64,000 nucleotides of DNA from Diplolepis rosae (taxonomy: Eukaryota; Arthropoda; Insecta; Hymenoptera; Diplolepididae), in NCBI GenBank assembly GCA_030998225.1, contig JAPYXD010000715.1, positions 6,080,501-6,144,500 of the forward strand, given 5' to 3'. Within the stretch, counting starts at the first letter, position 1. Each line of letters opens with the position of its first letter. Of the stretch, positions 44,595 to 57,578 are shown piece by piece. Below the pieces are notes generated by a model that saw only the letters and a program-made list of their open reading frames with translations, searched no databases and was not told where the DNA came from. Position numbers and translations under genes: made by a program.

Positions 44595-45662
44595 GTTTTC
44601 TTGATTGATCTACGATTTCTAGGTTTCTAGTCTATAGATCTTGAACTGTGTTTGGAGTTTGGACTTTTATTAAAATATTAAATCAAACATAACGAGTTTC
44701 TACAAGTTCTCTTGTTTTGGAGTTCTTGATCCAAAGTTGTTACCAAAATATTTTATGGTCAAATAATTTACGTATTGCTCTTATGTTCTGAAAGAGACCT
44801 TTGAATTTCTTTATAAGAGTAAAGAAATGCATTCAAAATTCTAATTTCACATCAAACTTTATGTTGTTTCAGATAATAAAACAGAGTGTTCTGGTTTTTA
44901 GGGATTTTCAGAATTGGAATAATTATTATTTCTCAAATTAGTTCAAAGAGTTCTGTTTAATATCAAAATAGATTTATTATTTAGAATCGACTGTTTTTAA
45001 GTGGTCTCAAAATATAACCTTCTTGGAGAAAAGCTTCATTGAAGTAGTACTAATAAATTGGTTTTATATGAATTGGAATCCTATTTGTTTTATAATTTAT
45101 CATTCAATAAAAGTCTACAGTTTCAAGACCTGGTTTCAATCCCTTTTCCACTAAAATCTAAATTAGTTTATAAAAAGTACATGATTTGCAGAGTATTTCT
45201 TGTAGACCTGTTTAATAAATCTTAAATTAATTTCTTATTCTTAATTTGTATAAAGAATTTAGTAAAATAAATTCTTTTATAAGTACATGATTTGTAGCGG
45301 GCATTTCTAGAAGATCTGAAAAGTAAATATTAAAATAATAGCATAACATATTCTAAAAGCGAATATATTTCTCTTTTCTCTCAAGCAGGCATTTAATCTA
45401 ACCTTCTCTGCATATGAAATAAGATTTCGAGTAATTAAACAATTATACAATAAGAGTTGTGATTAAAGTTCACCTGTTATTAATTAAAGGGAACAAAGAG
45501 TCCTGCATTACCAACCGCTAGGTTTAAGGTAGTTCACGAATTCACAGATGAGCGCATCGGGTGCGATCATCACAAAGAATCGGTCGCCGCGCTCGCAGTG
45601 GTGAAAAGTGGAACTTATGGAGTAAATATACGTACGTGTTGTTATAGCAAAATTCAATAACA

Positions 45663-45815
45663 ATGGGTTTCTCATGTTGTATAGTTAACTGTAAAAATAC
45701 AGCTTCGAATAGCAATTACAAATTTTTTCGATTCCCAACTGCCGCACACAAAATACAGCAAAGAGTTCAATGGATTTCTGCAATAAGACTCATATTGTTA
45801 AAGCAAAAACTTTAA
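45663..45815 (+). pseudogene. N-terminal half of a THAP-domain protein (copy B)
   Basis: Exact counterpart of 30028-30180, with the same 50 codons and stop; it is not independent evidence of conservation. Confidence 0.6.
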
Positions 45816-46905
45816 CGATACCCAGTCAGAAGAAGATGAAGAATAAATGTTGCAGTACGGTAACCAAGGAGTATGCTGAGATAAATGATTGAGTGTAGAA
45901 CCCCAAGAGTTGGGAACAGGAAGACGTTATTTTCAAGGCTACGAGTCACTGCAAAAAGAGGAACAACTTTTGGACTTGGCTGGAGTTAGTTATGGCACTT
46001 TTGATCCTAAAATCCATGATTAAATTGTTCAAATCTAGTCATATTTTTGATTTACTGAAAAAAATTTTACCTACTGAATATAAATACATATGCAGAAAAT
46101 AATTTCACATCAAATCAAAATCACAATTTTCCACTGTTATACTTACTGTTTATAATTTTTATATATTTGACACTCGATGTTGTTAATACGATTGAACTCC
46201 AATCGATGCTCTGTAACTGTGCTATTTTGATATACAAATTATTTTCATGCTATTTACCTGGCATTGCTGCAAAAACTTTACTCCATTAGTTCGTCTGTTT
46301 CAGCCACCAGATAGCGCGACATGCTTCCTCGGCCCCTATACACTGGATGCACAATGCCAATGGGAAAGTCCGCAAAGTCGTGTGCCCAATTGAAGGCTGA
46401 GCCGCCATATTTACTGAGATTGATTACAAAGAATGTTGCGGTAAATTCAAATATATTAAAAAGGGAAAAGTGTAAATATTAATGAAACAATATGAATTCC
46501 ATGCTTTTTTACCGGTATTAGTATTCATAGAATACATAAGTAAAATAATCAAATGAAATTTATTAAATAATACTAAAATATAACTCGGTAATATTTATTA
46601 TTATGGTATATAATGTTGTATATATTTAAATAGGCATATGTATTTATTTCTGAACTATAATTAAATATAAATTTATTATCAATTTATCAAATATAGATTA
46701 CAGAATTCAACAAGTAAAAGTACCTTGGAGTAGTATAAAAATTATCTCCCGTTCTGAACGTGAACTATTAATAATAGTCACATATGATAACTATTTTTAG
46801 TATAAATTAATTCGCGTTTCAAAATTCAACCCTTATCTACCTGTACATAAATGGTTTTAAAAACTGAAAAAAACTCCATCCCCTTCTGTTTTATAAAATG
46901 TTGAA

Positions 46906-46971
46906 TTACTCGATCTTGTTGGCGTATTTCATCATACGTTTAAATTTCTTGGGAGTAATAAGTTGCTCCAA
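46906..46971 (-). other. Candidate terminal exon (copy B)
   Basis: Duplicate of 31270-31335, shifted by one base because of an extra A at ~46062. Identical translation. Confidence 0.3.
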
Positions 46972-47598
46972 CTGAAAGCAGTAATAGAAATAATTTTAAA
47001 TATATACAAAAATTATAAACTATTGTATTTTGGTCGTTTACGAACATTTTAATTTATCAGAAAATAATAAAATTGGAAAAGAAACAAACCCTAAAATATA
47101 ATTAATACTGAATGCAGATATTACATGAAAATTAAGTATGTAGATACTGTGACTAGTATGTTACTGAATAATAGAATCCAATTCTATAAAGACCTAAGTA
47201 ATAATATAGAAGATTATCACTAAATAGTACAAAACATCAGGTACGAAATGAATTAACACTCAATACAGAAGCTATTTGGTACTATAATTACTTACAGAAG
47301 GTTTTTTACACTTTTTATTGATAATTTTTAATGGCGCAAGAAACAATGTTACTCAGCTATTTAAAGTATAATGCGTATACTAATAAGTATACAAAACATT
47401 AGTTCCTTTCACTGTACTAGAATATATGTAAACCTAATTAGTTTCATCGGCTGATGAGTTTACATCTTCTGTTCAATCATTGAGTCGAATGTGGCTATTA
47501 ATTACAACTGTAATAAATAACTTAAAACGATATAATGTAGCTCTTTTCTGCATAGAATAATGAGAGTGAAAGAAATAAAAATACAATTTTTTTCCAAT

Positions 47599-48705
47599 TT
47601 GTTTTGGGTGCTATTCCGGATATAAGTCTTGCTCGGATAAAGTTCGTTTTTTCATTGCACCGAAGGATGAAAATACAATAAAATTACGAAAAATTGCTAT
47701 CCTTCGGGATAATATACAATTAAAAGCAGATCATGCGATTTGCGAAAAGCATTTTAAGCCAGAAGATATTCTTCAAGAGAGGTTAACCTATGCGGTATGC
47801 GCCCGATGGAATAAAAATTTTGGGAAGAGTAAGTACGTTGAACATATTGTTTATTTTTTAATTAGTTTAAAGAAAAACGTTTTATTTGATAGAGATGTTA
47901 ATAATTAACTACATAATATAATAAAGATTAATGTCTTAATATTAATTAATTGTATCTACCTGTGCAATGAATTTCTTTTGCACCGCAATAAATGTCTCTC
48001 AAATACTTATCGCAAATAAATTCAGTTGCAAACATTTTGTGTGATAGAAGTTAAAAAATAAAATTAAAAGTATATTTGTAGATAAAGAAATTTTTTCAGA
48101 GCACTTATGAGAGACGTCAACTATTTCACTGCTTTGAACTATAATATATAATAATATTATATTTCATTAATTAATAATTTATTTCATTGTATAATATTAA
48201 CAAATTATCAGTTCAAATTCCAAACAGTATTTTTGAAATCTTTATATTTTTTAAAAAATTTCATTTAATTACAGTAGTAATATATAGTGTATATATACTA
48301 TATTATATTTATTAAAATTTTTTAATAACGATGTTAATTATTAGTATTCAGATTCAAATTAACTCAAAACAATTATAAAATAAAGAACATGACACAAATA
48401 ATGCAATTCCCGCCAGAATTTGGAAATTAGATTTTTGCCTAAAGTGAATTTCTTAACCTTTTTGAAGAGAATAAATATTTTGTAAAAAATAAGAAGATCT
48501 TATTAGATTATTGTCATGTATAAGAAAATGCGATAAAATAGTTTATATTAGGAGAAAATTAAATATTTATGCTTTTTACCATGCATTTTTTTGAATCGAG
48601 GGCCTATGAACGGTCAGCGCTGCCACTGGCGGCAGTCAACTTTCACGTAATTTTTTTCTTGTGCATTTGGCGGCAAGATTCAGGGGGCTGGTATAAATGC
48701 ACCAT
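47599..48705 (+). mobile_element. THAP-exon element relic (copy B)
   Basis: Duplicate of 31963-33070, ending CAGGGGGCTGGTATAAATGC, ACCAT. The same frame damage is present. Confidence 0.85.
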
Positions 48706-51579
48706 TTATCTCCACCGTTGGGATTGATATCAAGATTAAGTAGTGTTGTGAATTTACTGGTAATATATGTTTAAATTATAAAAATCAATTACAAATCGTT
48801 TAACGCACAAACTAATAGCATCTATTGGCAAAACAAACGTCCACCGCGGGCTTAGGGGCGCTGCTGCATAAAAACAATCATGGCTGCCGCAGGGCTTCGG
48901 CGTTCGCGTATTTACTGTTCATCTGAATAGAACTTTTCAAATTACGTTTATCTGTAAGTGCTAAAAATGCTTTTGTTGTCGTTAAATACGTTATGCGAGT
49001 ACGTACAAGCACTGCCTTTACGAGTAAAGTCCTTCCCTTTCCTGTGTTTCGGTGAGAAATCCATTTTCACGCTTATATTTATTTATGCACTTGTCACTTA
49101 CTTTTTATGTTAACTATATATTTATTTGTCTAACAATTGATTAATTACTACGTTACATTGTGAGCATCTGGCTTTAGTATAGTATACACAATGCTGCGCG
49201 AAGCCCAACGGTAGCCATATTGATTAGTTCGCTTGTCGACCACCAGGTCTCGAATTGCAAGTTTGAATTGCCAATTGTGATGTGCGCACCTGGTGTAGAG
49301 TTCTTAAATTCTCGAGAATTTAAGTTGGTGGAATATAACCGAGAATATTACAGAATATAAGAGAATATAAAGAGAATTTGGAGAATTTATGTTTTAAACA
49401 TCAATTGATGTGTACTTATCAATTTTGAAAACATGTTTGTTATTAAATAAGAGGCATTTGATTGTGTAAATGTGTTTGGAATGAAAAAGAACCTTGTAAT
49501 TGTTTTACTCTCAAGATATTAAAACTTTTCACCGCTGAAATTTTAGGTTATGTTCACTTTGAATTTAAAACTAAAGATATTAAATTAACATTATCTCCAT
49601 AATTATAAAAATTTCAATGAATTATATTAATTTCTTCAGTAAATTAAACGTCGTATTTGCATGAAATTCTTTGAACAATTTTTATTAGAACAAAATAGAA
49701 CATTATTATATTTTAATTATGTAAAACACATTACTTTAATGAGCTTGAGAATCTTAGTAATCATTTTCAGCCTTTTGTTTTCATTTTCCTTAATACTGTT
49801 CAACTTTTTAAGACCTAGCATATAAAATATAGAGTAATATAGCTTAAGCTACATTTAAAAAAAAAATATTTAACATTTGACCTTCATAAACGCTTAAATC
49901 GTAGTATAAAAACTTTTGAGAATGCAACTTTAGTAAAAAAATATTGATATCACTTATACCTATTCTCTACCTATTCCTAAGTATGTACCCATCGTTGTCG
50001 AAAAATATGAGGCTAACATATTATCATTAAGGTAGTTGTCGTGCCAAGAAACAGGTCTCTGGAGAAAAAAGTTCTTTTATGATTTTGAGACTTGAAATGA
50101 TATCATTAGTCGTTTCATATGAAACAGAAAAAATTATTTCTTATGGAGAAATTTTAAAAATCACAAAGAATAATACTTTTAACATTATTTGTTGTAATAG
50201 AATCTTTCCTTACTAAACCTTCTTATCAACTTTTTTTCTTTTTGAAAAATTGCTTCAACGCTTTTAATAACAGAAAACTGTACTTTTAAAATTAGAAACA
50301 GTAGAGTTATAGAGAATCTTTTCCCCAAAAGAATAAGCCATGATTCATGGAAATCCGCAATAATTTTTTTCTTGCACAGTGCACTAGATTAAAGTTCGAA
50401 TAAAAAAATTGGAAAAATTCCAATATTGCTTTTGCTAAGAAAAACATTTTTATAAGGTATATAAAACATATAATCATGAATTTTCTATAGTACTCCCTTC
50501 AAACATATATTTGAGTTTTTTAAAATTTAAGAAAGCATTGAAATCTAGACTTTCTTTACAATACCTTCTTCAAAATTTAACAAAGCAACTTCATTCTGGA
50601 CTCATTTTATAGAGAATTTTGATGGCATTCAATTCATAATGAGAGCAAATTTCATCACTCACAAAATTAAAATTAAGATAATTTAAGTAATCATCGAAAA
50701 ACATGTGGTCCCCAATTTTGACCGGTAGTGTATTCTAATTAAATAAACTAATGTTTCCATTGCATTCGATATCCTTCGCTTCGTCTCATTCAGTCTCATT
50801 AGGATCAACTTTTCGTGATTAGTACTTGCAGACCCGGCAACCACCGGCAACAGGCAAACGACGTGTTGTGATTATGATATGTATTAAATTTCGACAGACG
50901 CTTATCATATACAATCAGAATATGTTTGAAATATTGAACTATAATTTTATACGCAATAAATAATTGATTCTGATTGTTTAAAACATTTAAAAAGTCAAAA
51001 TGAGAAAATTCTCATAAATTCTAAGAGAATTTATCTGCCGGTTATATTCTCGGTAATCTTCTCATTCTCGTTACCGTTCTCAATGTAATATAACCGACTC
51101 AGAACTCTATTATGAACTTCCGAGTTAAAAGTGCTCGTTTTTCGTGAAGTAAATGCATTACAGTTTGGTCTCCCTATGTCTAATCTCCATGTATTTGACA
51201 ATTTCATTTCCATTCCACCTGATTTAGTGATGAAACCTCGAAAGCAAAACCTCGATGTTAAGATTGTTAAGGAATCTCGGACATCGAAAATGGTAGGGTA
51301 TCGATTTTCCAAAATCGAATTTCTCCAAAATACATTTTCTCCAAAAATCAGCAAGTTCAGAGCGTACTAATGTCAGCATGCAATGTAGGAAGAAAAGAGT
51401 GGTGTAAGGTTTCAAGAAAGCGTGAAAGTCGGTAAGGTAGGCAGGTTTTTAAAAAATAAAGAAACAGATGGCACGATGAATATATTTCTTATGAGGTTAC
51501 TAAAGTATTCTGCAAAAATATTATTTTGAATGCGAAGAAGTATTTGTGATGATTTTTCAAAGAGCTCGTCATTGTAAGA
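48706..51579. other. Long non-coding stretch (copy B of 33071-35940)
   Basis: Same content as 33071-35940 with rare substitutions (for example GACTTGAAATG at ~50092 against GACTTCAAATG). Confidence 0.5.
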
Positions 51580-53441
51580 AGTAAACCAGGTGGTCTAAGT
51601 GCTTAAAATACATCTTCCTCAGGGAAGTTGAGCTGAGAACGGAAATTTAAGATACCTGGTTTATATTTTAGAGATCCTGTCATTTTGAGAATTATATCTA
51701 GTAGTGCAGGTGCTTGAAAAACATCTTCCTCAAGGTTATAATTCTCAAAATGACGGGATCTCTATAATATGAACTAGGTATCTTAAATTTCAGTTCTCAG
51801 CTTAAGTTCCCTGAGGAAGATGTTTTTTAAGCACCTGGACGACTAAATATAATTTTCAAAATGACGGGATATCTAAAATATGAACTAGGTATCTTAATTT
51901 TCAGTTCTCAGCTTAAGTTCCCTGAGGAAGATGTTTTTCAAGCACCTGGACTACTAGATATAATTTTCAAAATGATGGGGTCTCTAAAATATGAACTAGG
52001 TATCTTAAATTTCAGTTCTCAGCTTAAGTTCCCTGAGGAAGATGTTTTTTAAGCACCTGGACGACTAAATATAATTTTCAAAATGACGGGATCTCTAAAA
52101 TATGAACTAGGTATCTTAATTTTCAGTTCTCAGCTTAAGTTCCCTGAGGAAGATGTTTTTTAAGGACCTGGACTACTAAATATAATTTTCAAAATGACGG
52201 GATCTCTAAAATATAAACTAGGTATCTTAAATTTCAGTTTTCAGCTTAAGTTCCCTGAGGACGATGTTTTTTAAGCACCTGGACTACTAAATATAATTTT
52301 CAAAATGACGGGATCTCTAAAATATGAACTAGGTATCTTAATTTTCAGTTCTCAGCTTAAGTTCCGTGGGGAAGATGTTTCTTAAGCACCTGGACTACTA
52401 AATATAATTTTCAATATGACGGGGTCTCTAAAATATGAACTAGGTATCTTAATTTTCAGTTCTCAGCTTAAGTTCCCTGAGGAAGATGGTTTTTAAGCAC
52501 CTGGACGACTAAATATAATTTTCAAAATGACGGGATCTCTAAAATATGAACTAGGTATCTCAAATTTCAGTTCTCAGCTTAAGTTCCGTGAGGAAGATGT
52601 TTTTTAAGGACCTCGATTACAAAATATAATTTTCAATATGACAAGATCTCTAAAATATAAACTAGGTATCTGAAAGTTCAGTTCTCAGCTTAAGTTCCCT
52701 GAGGAAGATGTTTTTTAAGCACCTGGACGACTAAATATAATTTTCAAAATGACGGGATCTCTAAAATATGAACTAGGTATCTCAATTTTCAGTTCTCAGC
52801 TTAAGTTCCCTGAGGAAGATGTTTTTTAAGGACCTGGACTACTAAATATAATTTTCAAAATGACGGGATCTCTAAAATATGAACTAGGTATCTTAATTTT
52901 CAGTTCTCAGCTTAAGTTCCCTGAGGAAGATGTTTCTTAAGCACCTGGACTACTAAATATAATTTTCAAAATGACGGGATCTCTAAAATATAAACTATTT
53001 ATCTTAATTTTTAGTTCTCAGCTTAAGTTCCCTGAGGAAGATGTTTTTTAAGCATCTGGACTACTAAATATAATTTTCAAAATGACGGGATCTCTAAAAT
53101 ATGAACTAGGTATCTTAATTTTCAGTTCTCAGCTTAAGTTCCCTGAGAAAGATGTTTTTTAAGCACCTGGACTACTAAATATAATTTTCAAAATGACGGG
53201 ATCTCTAAAATATGAACTAGGTATCTTAATTTTCAGTTCTCAGCTTAAGTTCCCTGAGAAAGATGTTTTTTAAGCACCTGGACTACTAAATATAATTTTC
53301 AAAATGACGGGATCTCTAAAATATGAACTAGGTATCTTAATTTTCAGTTCTCAGCTTAAGTTCCCTGTGAAAGATGTTTTTTAAGCACCTGGACTACTAG
53401 ATATAATTTTCAAAATGACGGGATCTCTAAAATATGAACTA
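51580..53441. repeat. 111-bp satellite array, copy B (~15 units)
   Basis: Same unit, same inverted first unit (51580-51730) and same right border (GAACTACACTGAAAAAATTT) as the array in copy A, but only about 15 units. The length difference between the two duplication copies (4564 bp) equals 41 units (4551) plus a 12-bp indel and one base. Confidence 0.95.
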
Positions 53442-53514
53442 CACTGAAAAAATTTCGGTGCACCGGTTGCACCTATAGGGACAACAGCAGCGCCAAACGC
53501 CGTGGTAAATGTTA

Positions 53515-54911
53515 TAGGGATGGGCGATTCTACTCGATTCTTTTGAATCATTCGATTCTCTTGCCTTCAGAATCGATTATTTTCGAAAACGATTCTTGAA
53601 GTATCGATTTTGTTTCAACGAATAATTGGTCAACCAGAATTGACTCACTTTTTAACATTGTGCATCAATGTGTATATCACATTCTCTTCCAAAATTTCAA
53701 GTAAACTAAGGTAAGTAAAGAGTTCATGTGATAATAAATAATAATTACTTTAATCATTTAACAAATTTTCAACTTGACAATTCAAAGTGCAAGTGGATTT
53801 GGATAGTATATTTGTTTAATGTGTGCGTTGTGTTTGTGATTACCGATGTCGGTGTCTATATTTCGAAAAAGAATTAAAATTAAAGTACAATTATCCCAAA
53901 ATTGAATAATTGTATACACATATTATTAAGAATATTTCTAATATTTTATTTATGTTTCAGATTCCATGAATCAATAAAAAAATGGAAATCAAGTATCCAA
54001 AATATATTTGCGTGGATATATTTAAATATATATATAAACTATATCCTTGTTTTGAATAATTGTCCTTCCTATTTTAGATTCTTTAATTTACAAGCAAGTT
54101 TAATATGGGATTGGCAACTTCCATTTTTGAATTTTTTCTGTATGTTTAGAACGATATTTTATATTTTATACGTGAATTCTAATTTTGAAGTACACACGGA
54201 GAAAAAAATCTAACTATTATAGTAGGCTGAGCTCTATCCTATTAAAGCACCGAACTTAATGTGGGAAATTTGTATGAGCTTCTACCAGTATTGGCATCAA
54301 CTCGTGCATTTTTAGCATGAAATGTCTTATACTATAAAAGAAACAAGCGCATGCCATTATTGCTATTGTCATATGCTGTCATGGCAAGGTTCTCGCCTGA
54401 CTACGGTTGTAAGAGAGCTCATACTGAAATAGGATGAATTTCTTACAACGGAGAGAACACGTGAGGTGCTACGCGTTCGAAAGTAGGCGTGGCCTAACGT
54501 CTCAGTTGTAAGAGAACTCATACTGAAATAGGATGGGTTTCTTGCAATCATAGTAAGGCGAAGTTCGAACTATTTTCGCAAGGGACAACTACTCTAAAAC
54601 CATTAAACTTGCTACTTTTTTAGCATGAAGGGATCCCTGCTTAAAATGTATGATTTTTTCACCAAGATAGCAAGAACGAAACCTGCTACGAAAGCATGAC
54701 TAGTGCTCTTACTATTAGTCAGATTTTTTTCTCCGTGCAGTTTTAACTTTTTTAGTGATCAAAATGCGCTAAAATCAATTTCTTTGTACCTTTAAGTATC
54801 GATTCCTCGATTCTTCGATTCTTTAAAAAAATAATCGATTCCTTGGTATCGATTATTCAAAAATATCGATTCTGAGGTATCGATTCTTTTTAGCAGAATC
54901 GCCCATCCCTA
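53515..54911. mobile_element. hAT-like element with 8-bp target duplication
   Basis: TAGGGATGGGCGATTC (53515) and GAATCGCCCATCCCTA (to 54911), flanked by AAATGTTA on both sides (53507-53514, 54912-54919). The subterminal DNA is full of ATCGATT motifs. The interior shows no recognisable transposase; the 103-codon frame at 53902-54213 is phenylalanine/isoleucine-rich without motif. A second MITE (54195-54737) is nested in it. Confidence 0.85.
54195..54737. mobile_element. 543-bp MITE with CACGGAG ends
   Basis: CACGGAGAAAAAAATCTAAC at the left, AGTCAGATTTTTTTCTCCGT then G at the right. Internal direct repeat: GTTGTAAGAGARCTCATACT plus GAAATAGGATG at ~54405 and ~54507. No clear target duplication (CA on both sides at most). 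Non-coding. Confidence 0.7.
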
Positions 54912-54919
54912 AAATGTTA

Positions 54920-55387
54920 TACCTTAGTTCGGGCAAAGATATTATAAACCTAGATGCGGTGCAAGGCGTCAGAGTGGGGGAACGATATATATAGCTAACC
55001 ACTTTTTCCGCCATATCGAAGCGCTGCCCTCATCGTACTACCAAGCCAAATCAAACCCAGCAAAGAAATGTCGATAACGTTTGGGTAAAGCAGAGCCAAA
55101 AATTCTTTTCCAAGACTTTTAAGGTTAGGAATCTCAAAATTGACAGCTTGAGAACATAATGTAAACAAAAGATATGGCATAATGATTAATTAAGAATTAC
55201 AATCACAAATAAAAAATAATTTCTAAATAAGTGTCGAACTTTTAAATTATATTAAATTAATAATTAAGATCCAAAATATTTTAAAAGTGAATTTTTAAAA
55301 GTATTTTAATTGAAGATATGTGTTTTCTTGATACTTGGCTCTAGGTTCCAAAGTAAATAAAAACTTAGATTTACGCAGTTATAGAAG
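54920..55387. other. Non-coding stretch
   Basis: No gene or repeat end recognised; the 61-codon minus frame at 54995-55180 has no motif. Confidence 0.35.
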
Positions 55388-55925
55388 TTTCTGTTTTGAT
55401 CGAAGCCCTCATCAGAGATTTATTTTTAAAATAAAAAATGCATAGTAAAAAGTTATTAACTTAGGATTTCTTTGATGGAAATTTTTTAAAATCAACAATT
55501 GAGAAAAAAAACTTGTAAAAAGCTGCCTAAAATTATCATTAAGTCCTTTCATCGATATGAAACCAAATAATTATATTCTGAAACATTATTTCCAATTTAA
55601 AGAATTTGAATTCTTTCTGTGGGAAAAAAGACGCTTTCGACTGCGCTGCGATTTAAGCCCAAGTCTCAGTGGAAAAATTTCGAACTCAACCTATTAATTT
55701 AAAATTATTTTCAATTATTTTATACCAAAGAAATATTTTGAAAAAGTGTTGAATTCTTTCAACCTCTTCTTTCGAAACAATGTCAAGTTTTTTATTGACT
55801 CGCATGTAAAACTATATTGATTTTTAAAAATGTTCAACAAAGATATCCTAAGTTAACAACTTTTTATAATGCATTTTTTATTTGAAAACTAAATCTCTGA
55901 TGAGGGCTCCGATTAGAACCGAAAC
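55388..55925. mobile_element. Foldback element with hammerhead-like ends and an inner tRNA-like repeat
   Basis: 55388-55475 is inverted at ~55835-55925 (AGTTATTAACTTAGGATTTC / ATCCTAAGTTAACAACTT; AAATCTCTGATGAGGGCT). Each end carries the CTGATGAGG-stem-GAAAC motif (55388-55415 minus; 55897-55924 plus). A worn tRNA-like repeat lies at 55622-55690. Its architecture parallels the element at 6772-7456. Confidence 0.55.
55622..55690 (-). repeat. tRNA-derived (SINE-like) repeat, badly worn
   Basis: Minus strand retains the tail GCAGTCGAAAGCGTC and a degraded T-arm (GACTTGGGCTTAAATCGCAG); the anticodon and D arms are lost. Confidence 0.45.
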
Positions 55926-56280
55926 ACATTTTGAAAAAATAAATAATCTTTTGCAATTTCATACATATTCAATTATATGAATAGGTAATTTACAGATTCG
56001 AGATCTTGTACTTCGTTAAAGCATGATTTTTAGGACTTCTTTTAGGTGTGGAAATTTCATAATTTTTATCCACTTTTTAATATTTTAGGATGCCTATCTA
56101 AATAAATCCTCAGGCTGATCGAGCTCATTCATTGCCCCAAATTTTATTTATGTTACAAGTTAAGGAGGATTTCTGCCTTGCTGTTTCAAAAAGCTATACC
56201 ATTTTCTCGAATTTTTCGGGAGAAAAGTTAAAAAGATAAATACTTGAAATTTTGTCTAGGTATTAAAGTAATTGTATTAA
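55926..56280. other. AT-rich non-coding stretch
   Basis: No gene or repeat end recognised. Confidence 0.35.
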
Positions 56281-56936
56281 GGTAGTTCGTTCACGAAAAT
56301 TAGAGCTCAGGCAAAAATAGATAATTTTACTTTCAAGAATAGCAATATTATTATTGAAGGGCTAATTTGGAAGAGAAAAGATTATTTTTCATGAACAAAA
56401 TTTGAAACACAAAAGAATAATTTTATTAATAAATTTTATTTTTGCCCTAACTTATTTTCTTATTGCTTGGAGTCAAATTTAAAAAAAACTTATGCGATTC
56501 TAATAAATCACGGTTCATTTTTTTAGGAAAAAGATTCTCCACATGACCGTTTCTTATTTTTGAAAATGAATTCTTTAATGGCTGAAATTATTGTATAAAA
56601 AAACAATTTTTCAAAACAAAATTTTTATAAACAAATTGCTGTATTTAATAATAATTAATTCAATTTCCAAAATAGGAAACGACCATGTTGTGGAGAATAT
56701 TTTTCCTAAAAAAATGAATCGTGATGTATTAAAATCGCATCATTTTAAAAAATTTAACTCGAAGCGATAAGAAAATAAGTTTGGGCAAAAATAAAATTAT
56801 TTTTTTGTGTTTCAAATTTTTGTCATGAAAAATAATCTTTTCTCTTTCAAATTAGCCCTTTAATAATATTATTGCTATTCTTGAAAGCAAAATTATCTAT
56901 TTTTGTTTTGGGTCTAATTTTCGTAAACGAACTACC
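56281..56936. mobile_element. 656-bp foldback element flanked by TTAA
   Basis: GGTAGTTCGTTCACGAAAAT at the left is inverted at the right; the arms run ~310 bp each. TTAA lies directly outside both ends (56277-56280, 56937-56940), as expected for piggyBac-type insertion, although TTAA is itself a palindrome and the ends lack the usual CCC of piggyBac. Related fragments: 29887 and 34391. Confidence 0.65.
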
Positions 56937-57120
56937 TTAATGTAGTTGATCCACGAAAATTAGACCTGTCGCTGATCGCTGATCCCGAATTTGAAAATGG
57001 ATTTTTCAAAAAACAAAATGGCGGCTACAAAATGGCAGACATTTTTTGAAAAAATCATCACATTAGCGTGTAAGTTGGTGTGTGTAGGTTTTTCACTCTT
57101 TTCGGCGGCCGATAACTTCT

Positions 57121-57578
57121 CCCGTGCAGAAATTTCATTTAGGATATAGTAGGTCCCTGACTACTTTTCCCTACTTCTAGTCGGGATCTAGTAGGGAAAA
57201 GTAGTCAGGCCCCATCTACTTCTGTAACGCTGTTTAGGCAGGCTCTATTTTAGACATCTAGTCGGGCCCTGATTAGAACACATATCTATTGCCTAACCGT
57301 ACAATGGGGCCCCAGCTATATGTAAAGGCCTTTTGCATGAGCATGCGCAGCAAAGACTATCTAAACTTTTTATTAAAATAAGGAACTACCTAGGCCCTGA
57401 CTAAAATCGAAAAATAGGGCCCGACTAGAAGGAACTAGTTTTTCTAGAAACCAAACAGGGTGGATCTTATCAACGCCTCGCCGGGGCCCGCCTAGAACTT
57501 CCTAGTCTACTTTTTTTAGCGAGGGCCTAACCGTAGCCCTACCTTAAATGAGGACAAATCGGGCGATTTCTGCACGGG
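57121..57578. mobile_element. 458-bp MITE with CCCGTGCAGAAAT ends
   Basis: CCCGTGCAGAAAT / ATTTCTGCACGGG inverted ends; inside, the motif CTAGTCGGGCCC and its inverse occur many times. Non-coding, GC-richer than the surroundings. The ~180 bases before it hold no gene. Confidence 0.7.

Larger units (their letters stand above)
42933..54003 (+). repeat. Tandem segmental duplication, copy B (11,071 bp)
   Basis: Second copy of 27298-42932 in direct orientation. It differs by a shorter satellite array (~15 units), a 12-bp deletion in the hAT part, one-base length changes near 46062 and elsewhere, and few substitutions. The copy ends at ATCCAAAAT (54003), after which the hAT element continues in unique sequence (ATATTTGCG). 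Confidence 0.95.

Noticed and set aside
53902..54213. 103-codon frame as the hAT transposase
   Set aside because: No DDE or dimerisation motif; phenylalanine- and isoleucine-rich, as in random AT-rich sequence.
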